This document shows positions 1 to 6,770 of a DNA stretch of 8,501 nucleotides, piece after piece; the stretch's first letter is position 1, and each line of letters starts with the position of its first letter. The position numbers and the translations under genes were made by a program. The DNA is taken from assembly GCA_017303565.1 (NCBI GenBank), contig JAFLCM010000087.1, positions 1-8,501 of the forward strand, given 5' to 3'. The notes below the pieces were generated by a model. The model was not told where the DNA came from, made no database searches, and was given only the letters and a program-made list of their open reading frames with translations. This DNA comes from Planctomycetota bacterium (GTDB taxonomy: Bacteria; Planctomycetota; Phycisphaerae; Phycisphaerales; UBA1924).

Positions 1-1169
1 TGCGGCTGGGGAGCAGCGGCGGGGTGAACCCGTCGTTCGCGGTCTCGAGCACGCTGACCAATGTCGGCGTGAACCCGGTGTCGCTGGCGGTTTCGGACCT
101 GAACGCGGACGGCACGGTGGACCTGGCGGTCGCCAACTCGGGCATCGTCGGGTTCGACGCGGGCAACGCGCGCATCCTGACCAACAACGGCTCCGGGACG
201 TTCAGCAACGGGACGGTGCTGGCGACGGGGTTCAACCCGGTTTCGATCGCGGCGGCGCGGGTGAACGCCGACGCGTTCGACGACCTGATCACGGCGAACA
301 GCCAGTCGGCGTCGATCAGCGTGTTCCTGCGTGATCCGACGGCGGTGACGACGGTCGCGGGCGGGACGTTCCTCCCGCCGCGGCAGCTGCCCACCAGCCC
401 GCAGCCGACAGAGATCGTCCCGGGCGGGCTGGGGAACCCGAAGGACCTCGATAACGACGTGGCGGTGGTGTGCCAGCCGCCGGGTTCTCCGGGCACGGTG
501 GACGTGTTCGCGAACGCGGGCGACGGCTCGGGCACGCTGGCGCCGTCGGTGCCCCTGGAGATCGGAGAGGGCGTGTCGTCCTTGGCGCTGCTCGACATGG
601 ACAACGACGATGACACGGACATCGCGGTCCTGGCGGCGGGCACAGGACCGAACGCGGGGTCTCGGGTGGTGCGGGTGTTGAGGAACGACACGGCCAATGC
701 CGGGACGGGGCAGCTGACCTTTGCGCTGCAGGCGGGCGAGATCGTCGCGAACAGCCCGACGCTGATCCGCGCCGGTGACGTGAACAACGACGGGCAGCGC
801 GACCTGATCACGGTGAACTCGACCACGGGCACGTTCGCGGCGCGACCGGGTGAGCCGCTGCCGGACGGGACGATCGTGGCGGTAGCGGGTTCGAACGAGA
901 CGGCGGCGGATGGAAGCGGGCCGGTGCGTGGCGGCGGCGATCGAACGGTCAGCCCGATCGCGGTGATCCGCACCGCGGCGCCGCCGCCCTTGTGCCCGGG
1001 CGACCTCAACGGCGACAGCGTGGTGAACACCGCCGACCTGGTGGTGTTCCTGGGGCGGTTCGGGCAGAGCGTCCCGGCGTACACGCTGGGCGACCTGAAC
1101 GGCAACGGGGTCGTCAACACGGCGGACCTGGTGATCTTTCTCGGTCGGTTCGGTCAGGCGTGCCCGTGA
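1..1169 (+). CDS. Secreted FG-GAP/VCBS-like repeat protein with C-terminal dockerin-like domain (5' partial)
   Basis: The frame is open from the window edge (first full codon at 3) to the TGA at 1167-1169, so the true start and any signal peptide lie upstream; the GTG at 24 is probably internal. Counting from that GTG, the protein shows repeated Asp/Asn-rich motifs typical of FG-GAP/VCBS beta-propeller blades: DLNADGTVDLAVAN (about residues 25-38), VNADAFDDLITAN (about 81-93), MDNDDDTDIAVL (about 192-203) and DVNNDGQRDLITVN (about 252-265). The last 56 residues hold two dockerin-like calcium-binding units. The family is extracellular or surface-associated; the repeats suggest binding or structure rather than catalysis, and no catalytic domain is visible. 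The gene converges on the thiolase gene, with only 6 nt between the two stop codons, and has no visible functional link to the operon. Function is unknown beyond domain type. Confidence 0.85.
   Translation, partial: RLGSSGGVNPSFAVSSTLTNVGVNPVSLAVSDLNADGTVDLAVANSGIVGFDAGNARILTNNGSGTFSNGTVLATGFNPVSIAAARVNADAFDDLITANSQSASISVFLRDPTAVTTVAGGTFLPPRQLPTSPQPTEIVPGGLGNPKDLDNDVAVVCQPPGSPGTVDVFANAGDGSGTLAPSVPLEIGEGVSSLALLDMDNDDDTDIAVLAAGTGPNAGSRVVRVLRNDTANAGTGQLTFALQAGEIVANSPTLIRAGDVNNDGQRDLITVNSTTGTFAARPGEPLPDGTIVAVAGSNETAADGSGPVRGGGDRTVSPIAVIRTAAPPPLCPGDLNGDSVVNTADLVVFLGRFGQSVPAYTLGDLNGNGVVNTADLVIFLGRFGQACP
999..1157 (+). repeat. Duplicated dockerin-like EF-hand units
   Basis: Two 69-nt units (999-1067 and 1089-1157), 90 nt apart, encode near-identical 23-residue segments of the form GDLNG(D/N)..VVNTADLV.FLGRFGQ. 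Asp and Asn at loop positions 1, 3, 5 and 12 match the calcium loop of type I dockerins; the second unit has Asn at position 5. The DNA differs mostly at third codon positions, so the duplication is old and held by selection on the protein. In cellulosome bacteria such domains bind cohesins. In Planctomycetes they end many secreted proteins and their partner is usually unknown. Confidence 0.85.
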
Positions 1170-1175
1170 GGAGGC

Positions 1176-2390
1176 TCAGCACTTCTCGAGCAGCACGCTG
1201 ACGCCCTGGCCGACGCCGACGCACATGGTGCAGAGCGCGAGGCGGTGGTCGGAAGCGGCGAGTTGGCGGGCGGCGGTGCCGATGAGGCGGGCGCCGCTCA
1301 TGCCGAGCGGGTGGCCCAGCGCGATGGCGCCGCCCCAGCGGTTGACGCGCTCGTCGTCGAAGGGCAGGTTCAGGCCCTTGAGGCAGGCGAGGGCCTGGGC
1401 GGCGAAGGCCTCGTTGAGTTCGATGACGCCGATGGCGTCGAGCGTCACGGCGTGGCGGGCGAGGAGTTTCTGCGTCGCCGGGACGGGCCCGATGCCCATG
1501 CGCCCCGGTTCGACGCCCGCGGCGGCCGCGCCGACGATGCGGGCGATGGGGGTCAGGGCGTGGGCGCGGGCGGCGTCTTCGGAGGCGATGATCAGGGCGG
1601 CGGCGCCGTCGTTGATGCCGGTGGCGTTGCCAGCGGTCACGGTGCCGGTGGGCCGGGTGATGGGCTTCAAGGCGGCGAGCTGCTCGACGCTGGTGGCGCG
1701 GGGGTGCTCGTCCTCGGTCACCGGGGCCGTGTCCTTGCCCTTGCCGCCGGTGGTGACGGGGACGATCTCGGCGGCGAGGGAGGCGTTCTGTTTCGCGGCG
1801 ATCGCCTTGGACTGGCTCCACGCGGCGAAGCGGTCCTGCGCGTCGCGGGTGATGGCGAACTCGGCGGCGAGTGTTTCGGCGGTGTCGGCGAGGCTATCGA
1901 CACCCCACGCGGCGCGCATGGCCGGGTTGATGAAGCGCCAGCCGAGGGTGGAGTCGTGGATCTCGGCGTTGCGGGAGAAGGCGTCGGTGGGCTTGGGCAT
2001 GACGAGCGGGGCGCGGGACATGCTCTCGACGCCGCCGGCGACGATGAGGTTGGCTTCACCGGTGGCGACGGCGCGGGCGGCCATGGCGACGGCCTCCATT
2101 CCCGAGGCGCAGAGGCGGTTGACGGTGACGCCGGGGACGGTGCAGGGGAGTCCCGCGAGCAAGAGGGCCATGCGTGCGACGTTGCGGTTGTCCTCGCCCG
2201 CCTGATTGGCGCAGCCGAGGACGGCGTCGTCGAGGCGGTCCCAGTCGAGGGGGTGCTTTTCCTTCAGCGCGCGGATGGGGAGGGCGGCGAGGTCGTCGGC
2301 GCGGACGCGGGCGAGCGCGCCGGCGTAGCGGCCGATGGGCGTGCGGGCGTAGCCGCAGATGTAGGCGGCGTTCTTTGTCTGTTCACGCAT
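1176..2390 (-). CDS. pcaF: Thiolase, 3-oxoadipyl-CoA thiolase (PcaF) type
   Basis: This 404-residue thiolase is expected to split a 3-oxoacyl-CoA with free CoA into acetyl-CoA and a shorter acyl-CoA in the cytoplasm. The nucleophilic cysteine is C94 in NRLCASGM. The NEAFA motif is at 326-330, GHPLG with catalytic H360 at 359-363, and the second cysteine C390 in MCVGVGQG. The C-terminal CTMCVGVGQG resembles PcaF/PaaJ 3-oxoadipyl-CoA thiolases more than FadA or PhaA, and the start (ATG at 2390, then ICGYARTPIG) fits the family. It is the last gene of the minus-strand operon. Its start lies 8 nt inside the end of the aminotransferase gene with no strong Shine-Dalgarno of its own, so translation is probably coupled. 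A role as the final thiolytic step after the CoA transferase follows from position; exact chain length is not proven. Confidence 0.92.
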   Translation of the reverse strand: MREQTKNAAYICGYARTPIGRYAGALARVRADDLAALPIRALKEKHPLDWDRLDDAVLGCANQAGEDNRNVARMALLLAGLPCTVPGVTVNRLCASGMEAVAMAARAVATGEANLIVAGGVESMSRAPLVMPKPTDAFSRNAEIHDSTLGWRFINPAMRAAWGVDSLADTAETLAAEFAITRDAQDRFAAWSQSKAIAAKQNASLAAEIVPVTTGGKGKDTAPVTEDEHPRATSVEQLAALKPITRPTGTVTAGNATGINDGAAALIIASEDAARAHALTPIARIVGAAAAGVEPGRMGIGPVPATQKLLARHAVTLDAIGVIELNEAFAAQALACLKGLNLPFDDERVNRWGGAIALGHPLGMSGARLIGTAARQLAASDHRLALCTMCVGVGQGVSVLLEKC

Positions 2391-3711
2391 GGACGAGGCC
2401 CGCTTGGGCGGTGGTGGCGCGGAAGACGCCTGCGAGGAGGTAGGTCATCTCGTCGATGTCGGCCTCGGTCATGGCGGTGGAGAGCGCGCCCGAGCCGCTC
2501 TCGATGAGGATGACGCCGCGGTCGAGCGCGCCGTCGACGATGCGCTGCTTGAGGGCGGCCTGGGCGGGAGTGTGGAAGGCGTCGCGGTAGTTGCGGGGGG
2601 CCTCGGGCATGGGGTGGATGCGGAAGAGCGACCCCGCGCCGGTGACGCTTAGGGGCGCCTTGGCGTCGTCGATGGCCTGGCGGAGTTGGCGGCGGGCGCG
2701 GTCGCCCAGGCGGTTGAGGCGCTCGACCGCGGCGGCGTCGAAGTGCCGCATCGCGGTCAGGCCGGCCGTCATGGTGACGGGGTTGGCGGAGAAGGTGCCC
2801 GAGTGCGGGAAGAGCAGGGGCTTGCGGAGGGGGTTGAGGACGTCCATGACGTCGGCGCGCCCGGCGAGGGCGCCGACGGGGAAGCCGCCGCCGATGATCT
2901 TGCCGAGGGCGGTGAGGTCTGGTCGGACGCGGTAGCGTTCCTGAGCGCCGCCGAAGCCGGTGCGGAAGGTGATGACCTCGTCGAAGACCATGAGTGCGCC
3001 GCGCTTGCGGGTCCAGGCGTGGACGGCCTCGATGAAGGCGTCGCCGGCGGGCATCATGCCCACGCGGTGGGGCAGGGGGTCGATGAGGACGCAGGCGAGT
3101 TGGGAGGCGTGTTCTTCGAGGAGTGCGACGGCGCGTTCGGGGTCGTTGAAGGGGATGACGACGACATCGTCGAGGACGCCGCGCGGGGTGCCCGAGCAGA
3201 CGGGGACCGCGGCGGGGTGATCCTCGGGTCCCCAGTCGGAGGGGGCGGCGGTCTGGCTGACCTCTGCGTAGTCGTACACGCCGTGGTACGCGCCCTCGAC
3301 CTTGGCGATGCGGGGCCTGCCGGTGAAGGCGCGGGCGGCCTTGAGGGCGCACATGACGGCCTCGGTGCCGGAGTTGACGAAGCGGACGCGCTCGAAGGCG
3401 GGCGAGCGGGCGGTGATGAGTTCGGCGTACTCGACTTCGACCTCGGTGCCGAGGTTCCAGGCGGTGCCGCGCTTAAGCTGCTGGGCGACGGCGTCGACGA
3501 CGGGGCCGAAGGCGTGGCCGTGGATGAGCGAGGCCATGTTGTTGGCGCAGTCGAGGTACTCGACGCCGTCGATGTCGGTGATGCGGCAGCCCTTGCCGCA
3601 GGCGGCGTAGATGGGCTGGGGCTTGCGGAACACCGCGTTGCGGCTGACGCCGCCGGGGAGGACTTTCAAGGCCCGTTCGAAGATCTCTTCGCTGCGGTTG
3701 GCGGCTCTCAT
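2383..3711 (-). CDS. Class III PLP aminotransferase, HemL/beta-amino acid aminotransferase-like (internal start)
   Basis: Starting at the ATG at 3709-3711, this 442-residue protein has the fold-type I class III pattern. It shows the HemL-like opening RSEEIFERALKVLPGGV (6-22), SGTEA (114-118), cofactor Asp D244 in FDEV, the PLP lysine K271 in LGKIIGGG, and HSGTFSANP (303-311). Glutamate-1-semialdehyde aminomutases have YQAGTLSGNP at the last site. The HSGTF form is shared with Variovorax beta-phenylalanine aminotransferase (from memory), so a beta-amino acid transaminase is more likely than a tetrapyrrole enzyme. The segment usually written EPV in HemL is DPLPHRVG here (211-218), a notable change. 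Encoded between a CoA transferase and a thiolase and downstream of an aminomutase, it is expected to turn a beta-amino acid into a 3-oxo acid. The AAGGAG just upstream supports an independent start, though the frame is open from the CoA transferase. Confidence 0.82.
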   Translation of the reverse strand: MRAANRSEEIFERALKVLPGGVSRNAVFRKPQPIYAACGKGCRITDIDGVEYLDCANNMASLIHGHAFGPVVDAVAQQLKRGTAWNLGTEVEVEYAELITARSPAFERVRFVNSGTEAVMCALKAARAFTGRPRIAKVEGAYHGVYDYAEVSQTAAPSDWGPEDHPAAVPVCSGTPRGVLDDVVVIPFNDPERAVALLEEHASQLACVLIDPLPHRVGMMPAGDAFIEAVHAWTRKRGALMVFDEVITFRTGFGGAQERYRVRPDLTALGKIIGGGFPVGALAGRADVMDVLNPLRKPLLFPHSGTFSANPVTMTAGLTAMRHFDAAAVERLNRLGDRARRQLRQAIDDAKAPLSVTGAGSLFRIHPMPEAPRNYRDAFHTPAQAALKQRIVDGALDRGVILIESGSGALSTAMTEADIDEMTYLLAGVFRATTAQAGLVHA

Positions 3712-4407
3712 GACGGGCTCCTTGCGGTGGTTGCGGCGGTCGGGGGCGTTGCGGGCGTCGGCCAGTGGTGCGCCGGTCCAGCGGCGGACGTCCTCGATGG
3801 TCAGTCCGGGGGCGAGGGCGCGGGCGGCGAAGCCGTCGGGCGTGATGTCGATGACGGCGAGGTTGGTGTACACGCGGCTGACGACGCCCCGCCCGGTGAG
3901 GGGGAAGGTGCAGGCGCGGAGCAGTTTGGGCTCGCCGGTCTTGGTGGTGTGCTCGGTGAGGACGAGGATGGTCCTGACGCCGGCGACAAGGTCCATGGCT
4001 CCGCCGACGGCGGCGATGGCGTCCTTCTCGCCGGTGGACCAGTTGGCGAGGTCGCCGTTCTGCGCGACCTGCATGGCGCCGAGGACGCAGACGTCGATGT
4101 GCCCGCCGCGGATCATGGCGAACGAGTCGGCGTGGTGGAAGTAGGCGGCGCCGGGGAGGGCCGTGACGGGTTTCTTGCCGGCGTTGATGAGTTCGGGGTC
4201 TTCGAGGCCCTCGGGGGGCGGCGGGCCGACGCCGAGCAGGCCGTTCTCGGTGTGGAAGACGAGTTCGCGCCCGGCGGGGACGTGACGAGCGACGAGTTCG
4301 GGGATGCCGATGCCGAGGTTGACGTACGCGCCGTCCTTGATGTCCAGCGCCGCGAGGCGGGCCATCTCGTCGCGGGTCCATCCGGCGGGTGGGAGTTGGG
4401 CGCTCAC
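2383..4407 (-). CDS. Continuous frame: CoA-transferase subunit B (PcaJ type) joined in frame to a class III aminotransferase
   Basis: From the GTG at 4407 to the TGA at 2383-2385 there is no stop codon, giving a potential 674-residue two-domain protein. Residues 1-217 are a complete PcaJ-like CoA-transferase beta subunit and residues 233-674 a complete PLP aminotransferase. They are joined by about 15 linker residues rich in Arg, Asn and Pro. The start is GTG, overlapping the upstream subunit A stop in a GTGA tetranucleotide, with AAGGAAGG 12 nt upstream. Two products are possible: a true fusion placing transamination and CoA activation in one chain, and a separate aminotransferase from an internal ATG at 3711 that has its own strong ribosome binding site. 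No linker codon looks like a simply mutated stop, except that AAG and GAG within the internal ribosome binding site are one change from TAG. I know of no PcaJ-aminotransferase fusion. Confidence 0.7.
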   Translation of the reverse strand: MSAQLPPAGWTRDEMARLAALDIKDGAYVNLGIGIPELVARHVPAGRELVFHTENGLLGVGPPPPEGLEDPELINAGKKPVTALPGAAYFHHADSFAMIRGGHIDVCVLGAMQVAQNGDLANWSTGEKDAIAAVGGAMDLVAGVRTILVLTEHTTKTGEPKLLRACTFPLTGRGVVSRVYTNLAVIDITPDGFAARALAPGLTIEDVRRWTGAPLADARNAPDRRNHRKEPVMRAANRSEEIFERALKVLPGGVSRNAVFRKPQPIYAACGKGCRITDIDGVEYLDCANNMASLIHGHAFGPVVDAVAQQLKRGTAWNLGTEVEVEYAELITARSPAFERVRFVNSGTEAVMCALKAARAFTGRPRIAKVEGAYHGVYDYAEVSQTAAPSDWGPEDHPAAVPVCSGTPRGVLDDVVVIPFNDPERAVALLEEHASQLACVLIDPLPHRVGMMPAGDAFIEAVHAWTRKRGALMVFDEVITFRTGFGGAQERYRVRPDLTALGKIIGGGFPVGALAGRADVMDVLNPLRKPLLFPHSGTFSANPVTMTAGLTAMRHFDAAAVERLNRLGDRARRQLRQAIDDAKAPLSVTGAGSLFRIHPMPEAPRNYRDAFHTPAQAALKQRIVDGALDRGVILIESGSGALSTAMTEADIDEMTYLLAGVFRATTAQAGLVHA
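3712..4407 (-). other. pcaJ: PcaJ-type 3-oxoacid CoA-transferase subunit B domain
   Basis: This part encodes the beta subunit of a 3-oxoacid CoA-transferase, which carries the glutamate that forms the enzyme-CoA thioester. That residue is E54 in HTENGLLG (52-59). Other landmarks are NLGIGIPELVA (30-40), LINAGKK (73-79), FHHADSFAMIRGGH (90-103), GDLANW (118-123) and AVGGAMDL (133-140). From memory these follow Pseudomonas PcaJ closely, including its last motif (SGVPL there, TGAPL at 211-215 here), where PcaJ normally ends. The remaining residues to 232 are extra and lead straight into the aminotransferase. It should pair with the subunit A encoded just upstream, moving CoA (usually from succinyl-CoA) to 3-oxoadipate or a similar 3-oxo acid. 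A related SCOT/ScoB specificity cannot be excluded from sequence alone. Confidence 0.88.
3718..3723 (-). promoter_or_regulatory. Strong ribosome binding site before the internal aminotransferase start
   Basis: On the minus strand AAGGAG stands 6 nt before the ATG at 3711. It is a near-consensus Shine-Dalgarno inside an uninterrupted reading frame. It supports separate initiation of the aminotransferase even if some ribosomes continue from the CoA-transferase part. Confidence 0.7.
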
Positions 4408-5114
4408 GGGTACACCGCGCCTTCCTTGACGAGGCGCGACTCCTGAGCCGGCTCGGGGACGTGGACGACGCGGTCGACGAAGACGCCGGGGGTGACGACG
4501 CCCTCGGGGTCGAGAGCGCCGGGCGGCAGCACCTCGCGGGCCTGCACGACGGCGCGGTCGGCGGCCATGCACATGATGGGGCCGAAGTTGCGGGCGGTCT
4601 TGGCGTAGGTGAGGTTGCCGTGGATGTCGGCGCGGTCGGCGCGCACGAGGGCGAGGTCGGCGTGGAGGGCGTGTTCGAGGATGTAGTCGCGGCCGTTGAA
4701 CGCGCGGGTCTCTTTCCCTTTCCCCAGGACGGTGCCGACGGCGGTGGGGGTGTAGAAGGCGGGGATGCCCGCGCCGCCGGCGCGGATGCGTTCGGCGAGG
4801 GTGCCCTGGGGGACGAGTTCGAGGGCGATCTTGCCGGCGCGGAAGAGTTCGGGGAAGACCATCGAGTTGGCGGAGCGCGGGTAGGAGCAGATCATCCTGG
4901 CGACGCGTCCGGCGGCGATGAGGGCGGCCAGCCCGACGCGGCCCGAACCGGTGTTGTTGCTGATGACGGTCAGGTCGCGGGCGCCCTGGTCGATGAGGGC
5001 GTGGATGAGTTCGATGGGGCTGCCGGCCTCGCCGAAGCCGCCGATCATGACGGTGGCGCCGTCGCGTGTGTCGGCGATGGCCGCGGCGGGGGATGGGGAG
5101 CGCTTGTCGATCAT
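4404..5114 (-). CDS. pcaI: 3-oxoacid CoA-transferase subunit A, PcaI type
   Basis: This 236-residue protein is the alpha subunit of a two-subunit 3-oxoacid CoA-transferase and should form a heteromer with the beta subunit encoded next. Visible landmarks are the glycine-rich IGGFGEAGSP (24-33), the SNNTGSG loop (52-58), ICSYPR (75-80), VPQGTLAERIRAGGAGIP (101-118) and ARNFGPIMCMA (174-184). The ICS(Y/F)PR....VF segment is what I remember from PcaI, whereas ScoA/SCOT have SSYVGEN there, so 3-oxoadipate or a similar dicarboxylic 3-oxo acid is favoured. I chose the ATG at 5112-5114 because it overlaps the aminomutase stop as TGATG and gives the family length. Longer in-frame extension upstream is arginine/proline-rich shadow sequence. 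A weak GGAG lies 11 nt upstream, so translational coupling is likely. Confidence 0.92.
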   Translation of the reverse strand: MIDKRSPSPAAAIADTRDGATVMIGGFGEAGSPIELIHALIDQGARDLTVISNNTGSGRVGLAALIAAGRVARMICSYPRSANSMVFPELFRAGKIALELVPQGTLAERIRAGGAGIPAFYTPTAVGTVLGKGKETRAFNGRDYILEHALHADLALVRADRADIHGNLTYAKTARNFGPIMCMAADRAVVQAREVLPPGALDPEGVVTPGVFVDRVVHVPEPAQESRLVKEGAVYP

Positions 5115-6709
5115 CAGTGCGGGCGCTCCAGGGCGCGGCCCTCGAGCGTGACGCGGAGCTGGCGCTCGATGTCGCGGAGTTCGCCCTCGAAGAAGTGCTC
5201 GGAGCCTTCGAAGGGGTGGAGGCGGTCGATGCGGTTCTCTTTCTCGTCCCACTCGGCGAGGAAGACGCGGTCCATCCACTCCATGTTGCGGGCCTCGTTG
5301 AACTTGAGGGCCATGGCGCGGCGCCCGTTCACCGTGACCTCACCCAGCAGCGAGACCTTGCCGGCGGAGGTGGTCATGGTGATGTAGCGGGACGGGCGGC
5401 TGAGGGAGCCGAGGGTGCGGTAGACGCGGCTGAAGACTCTCTCCACGTCGGCCAAGGGTGCGGCGAAGTAGTGGTGCTCGCCGGTGGGGCGGGCGCAGTA
5501 CATGGAGTGGAAGCGCACGCCGAGGGTGGCGAGGATGTTGCCGAGGTCGATCCAGTTCTGTGCGGAGCGTTCGATATCGGTGCGCCCGTTCTGGTCCTGG
5601 AACAGGCTGATGTGGTTCATGATCGGGCTCTGGCTGCGGACCACGACGCCGTGGGCCTGCAGGCGGCGGATGGCGGCGACGGCGCCGGGGTTGAGCGGCT
5701 CGCGGGGCGTCGAGAAGTGCGACATCCAGGTGACCTGCACGCCGTGGTCGCGGAGCAGGTCGAAAGTCTCGAGCATCTTCTCGTAGGCCTTGGTGAGCAG
5801 GAGTTCTGGCTGGTAGGTGAGGACGCGCGAGGCGATGCGGATGGTGCGGATGTGCAGGAGACCGGGGTCGCTCATGATGGGGAGGGCGTACTGGCGGAAG
5901 CGCTCGACGGACATGTAGCCGGCGTCGCCGCCGGTGATGAGCAGGTCGGTGACTTCCGTGTGCTCGCGCAGGTAGTCGTGAACCTGGTCCACGTCGTGCT
6001 GCAGGAACATGTCGTCGTCCTGGCGGAGCTGGGCGTGGCGGAAGCAGTAGGTGCAGAAGGCGAAGCAGTCCTGGGTGGTCTTGTCGAAGACGAGGGCGAC
6101 GGGGGGGTACTTGTGCTGGCTGCCCTCGAGGATGTCGACGCCGCCGTCGTCGCGCTCGATCCAAGGCTTGTTGAGGAGTTGGCAGCCGTCGTGGGGGGCG
6201 GTCTCGCGCTTGTAGGCGTCGGCGACGCGGGTGCGCGCTTCGGGCGTCCCGGCCTGGGCGTAGGCCTCGAGCACCTCGGGCGGCATCATCCGCGGCTGGG
6301 GGAAGACCAGTTGGTACATCGAGTCGGTCTGGTAGCGCGACCAGTCGATGGCGTTGAGGATGTGGGTGGTGGCCTTGAAGCGGTAGACCTCGACGAACAG
6401 TTCCCGCTCGGTCATGTCGGTGAGGGTCATGCCGTGGTCGGCGAGGATGGCGGCGACCTTTCGGAAGCCCTCGAGGCCCTCGTAGGTGGTGCGGCCCTTG
6501 AAGATCGCCTCGGCGCGGTCGGTCAGGCCGCTGTGCTCGGGGTACTGGGCGTGCAGTCGGGAGAGCAGGCCCGCGGGGAGGAGGTTCTCGCGGCGGATGA
6601 TCTCGCGGAGTTCCGGCGGGTAGCCGTGGCGTTCCAGGAGTTCTTCGACGCTCTGGGCGGTGACCGCGTGGGCGAAACCGGCGTCGTTCAGAACGGCATG
6701 GCGGATCAT
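5114..6709 (-). CDS. KamA-family radical SAM/PLP amino acid 2,3-aminomutase (substrate probably not lysine)
   Basis: This 531-residue protein belongs to the lysine 2,3-aminomutase family, which uses a [4Fe-4S] cluster, S-adenosylmethionine and PLP to move an amino group from C2 to C3. The cluster motif is C215-x3-C219-x2-C222. R224 corresponds to the carboxylate-binding R134 of clostridial lysine aminomutase, TGGDAGYM is at 259-266, and K451 in TTSAGK matches PLP lysine 337. An ungapped alignment back from this lysine puts R407 and T444 where lysine aminomutase has D293 and D330, so a lysine side chain is unlikely to be bound the same way. It is longer than the usual 416 residues: the cluster motif lies about 90 residues further in, with about 24 extra residues between cluster and PLP lysine. 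It is the first gene of the operon, with AAGGAG 8 nt before ATG 6709. No beta-lysine acetyltransferase gene is nearby, which argues for catabolism over osmolyte synthesis. Confidence 0.9.
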   Translation of the reverse strand: MIRHAVLNDAGFAHAVTAQSVEELLERHGYPPELREIIRRENLLPAGLLSRLHAQYPEHSGLTDRAEAIFKGRTTYEGLEGFRKVAAILADHGMTLTDMTERELFVEVYRFKATTHILNAIDWSRYQTDSMYQLVFPQPRMMPPEVLEAYAQAGTPEARTRVADAYKRETAPHDGCQLLNKPWIERDDGGVDILEGSQHKYPPVALVFDKTTQDCFAFCTYCFRHAQLRQDDDMFLQHDVDQVHDYLREHTEVTDLLITGGDAGYMSVERFRQYALPIMSDPGLLHIRTIRIASRVLTYQPELLLTKAYEKMLETFDLLRDHGVQVTWMSHFSTPREPLNPGAVAAIRRLQAHGVVVRSQSPIMNHISLFQDQNGRTDIERSAQNWIDLGNILATLGVRFHSMYCARPTGEHHYFAAPLADVERVFSRVYRTLGSLSRPSRYITMTTSAGKVSLLGEVTVNGRRAMALKFNEARNMEWMDRVFLAEWDEKENRIDRLHPFEGSEHFFEGELRDIERQLRVTLEGRALERPH

Positions 6710-6717
6710 GGGAAGTT

Positions 6718-6723
6718 CTCCTT
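6718..6723 (-). promoter_or_regulatory. Ribosome binding site of the aminomutase gene
   Basis: Minus-strand AAGGAG lies 8 nt before the ATG at 6709. Near-consensus sequence and ideal spacing fix this start. Confidence 0.75.
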
Positions 6724-6770
6724 CGGGGTCCGGTTTCTCGCGTCTTCGGCGCGCCCGGGTGCTTGTCCGG

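Noticed and set aside
1245..2507. Long plus-strand open frame opposite the thiolase gene
   Set aside because: The product is low-complexity Gly/Ala/Asp/Val with no motifs; it is an antisense shadow of high third-position GC. The thiolase has all catalytic motifs.
2686..4446. 586-residue plus-strand open frame opposite aminotransferase and CoA-transferase
   Set aside because: Compositionally biased Gly/Val/Asp/Glu shadow with no recognisable domain and no ribosome binding site.
4408..4572. Upstream extension of the CoA-transferase B frame to an ATG at 4572
   Set aside because: The added 55 residues are Arg/Pro-rich shadow of the subunit A gene; the GTG at 4407 in a GTGA overlap gives the family length.
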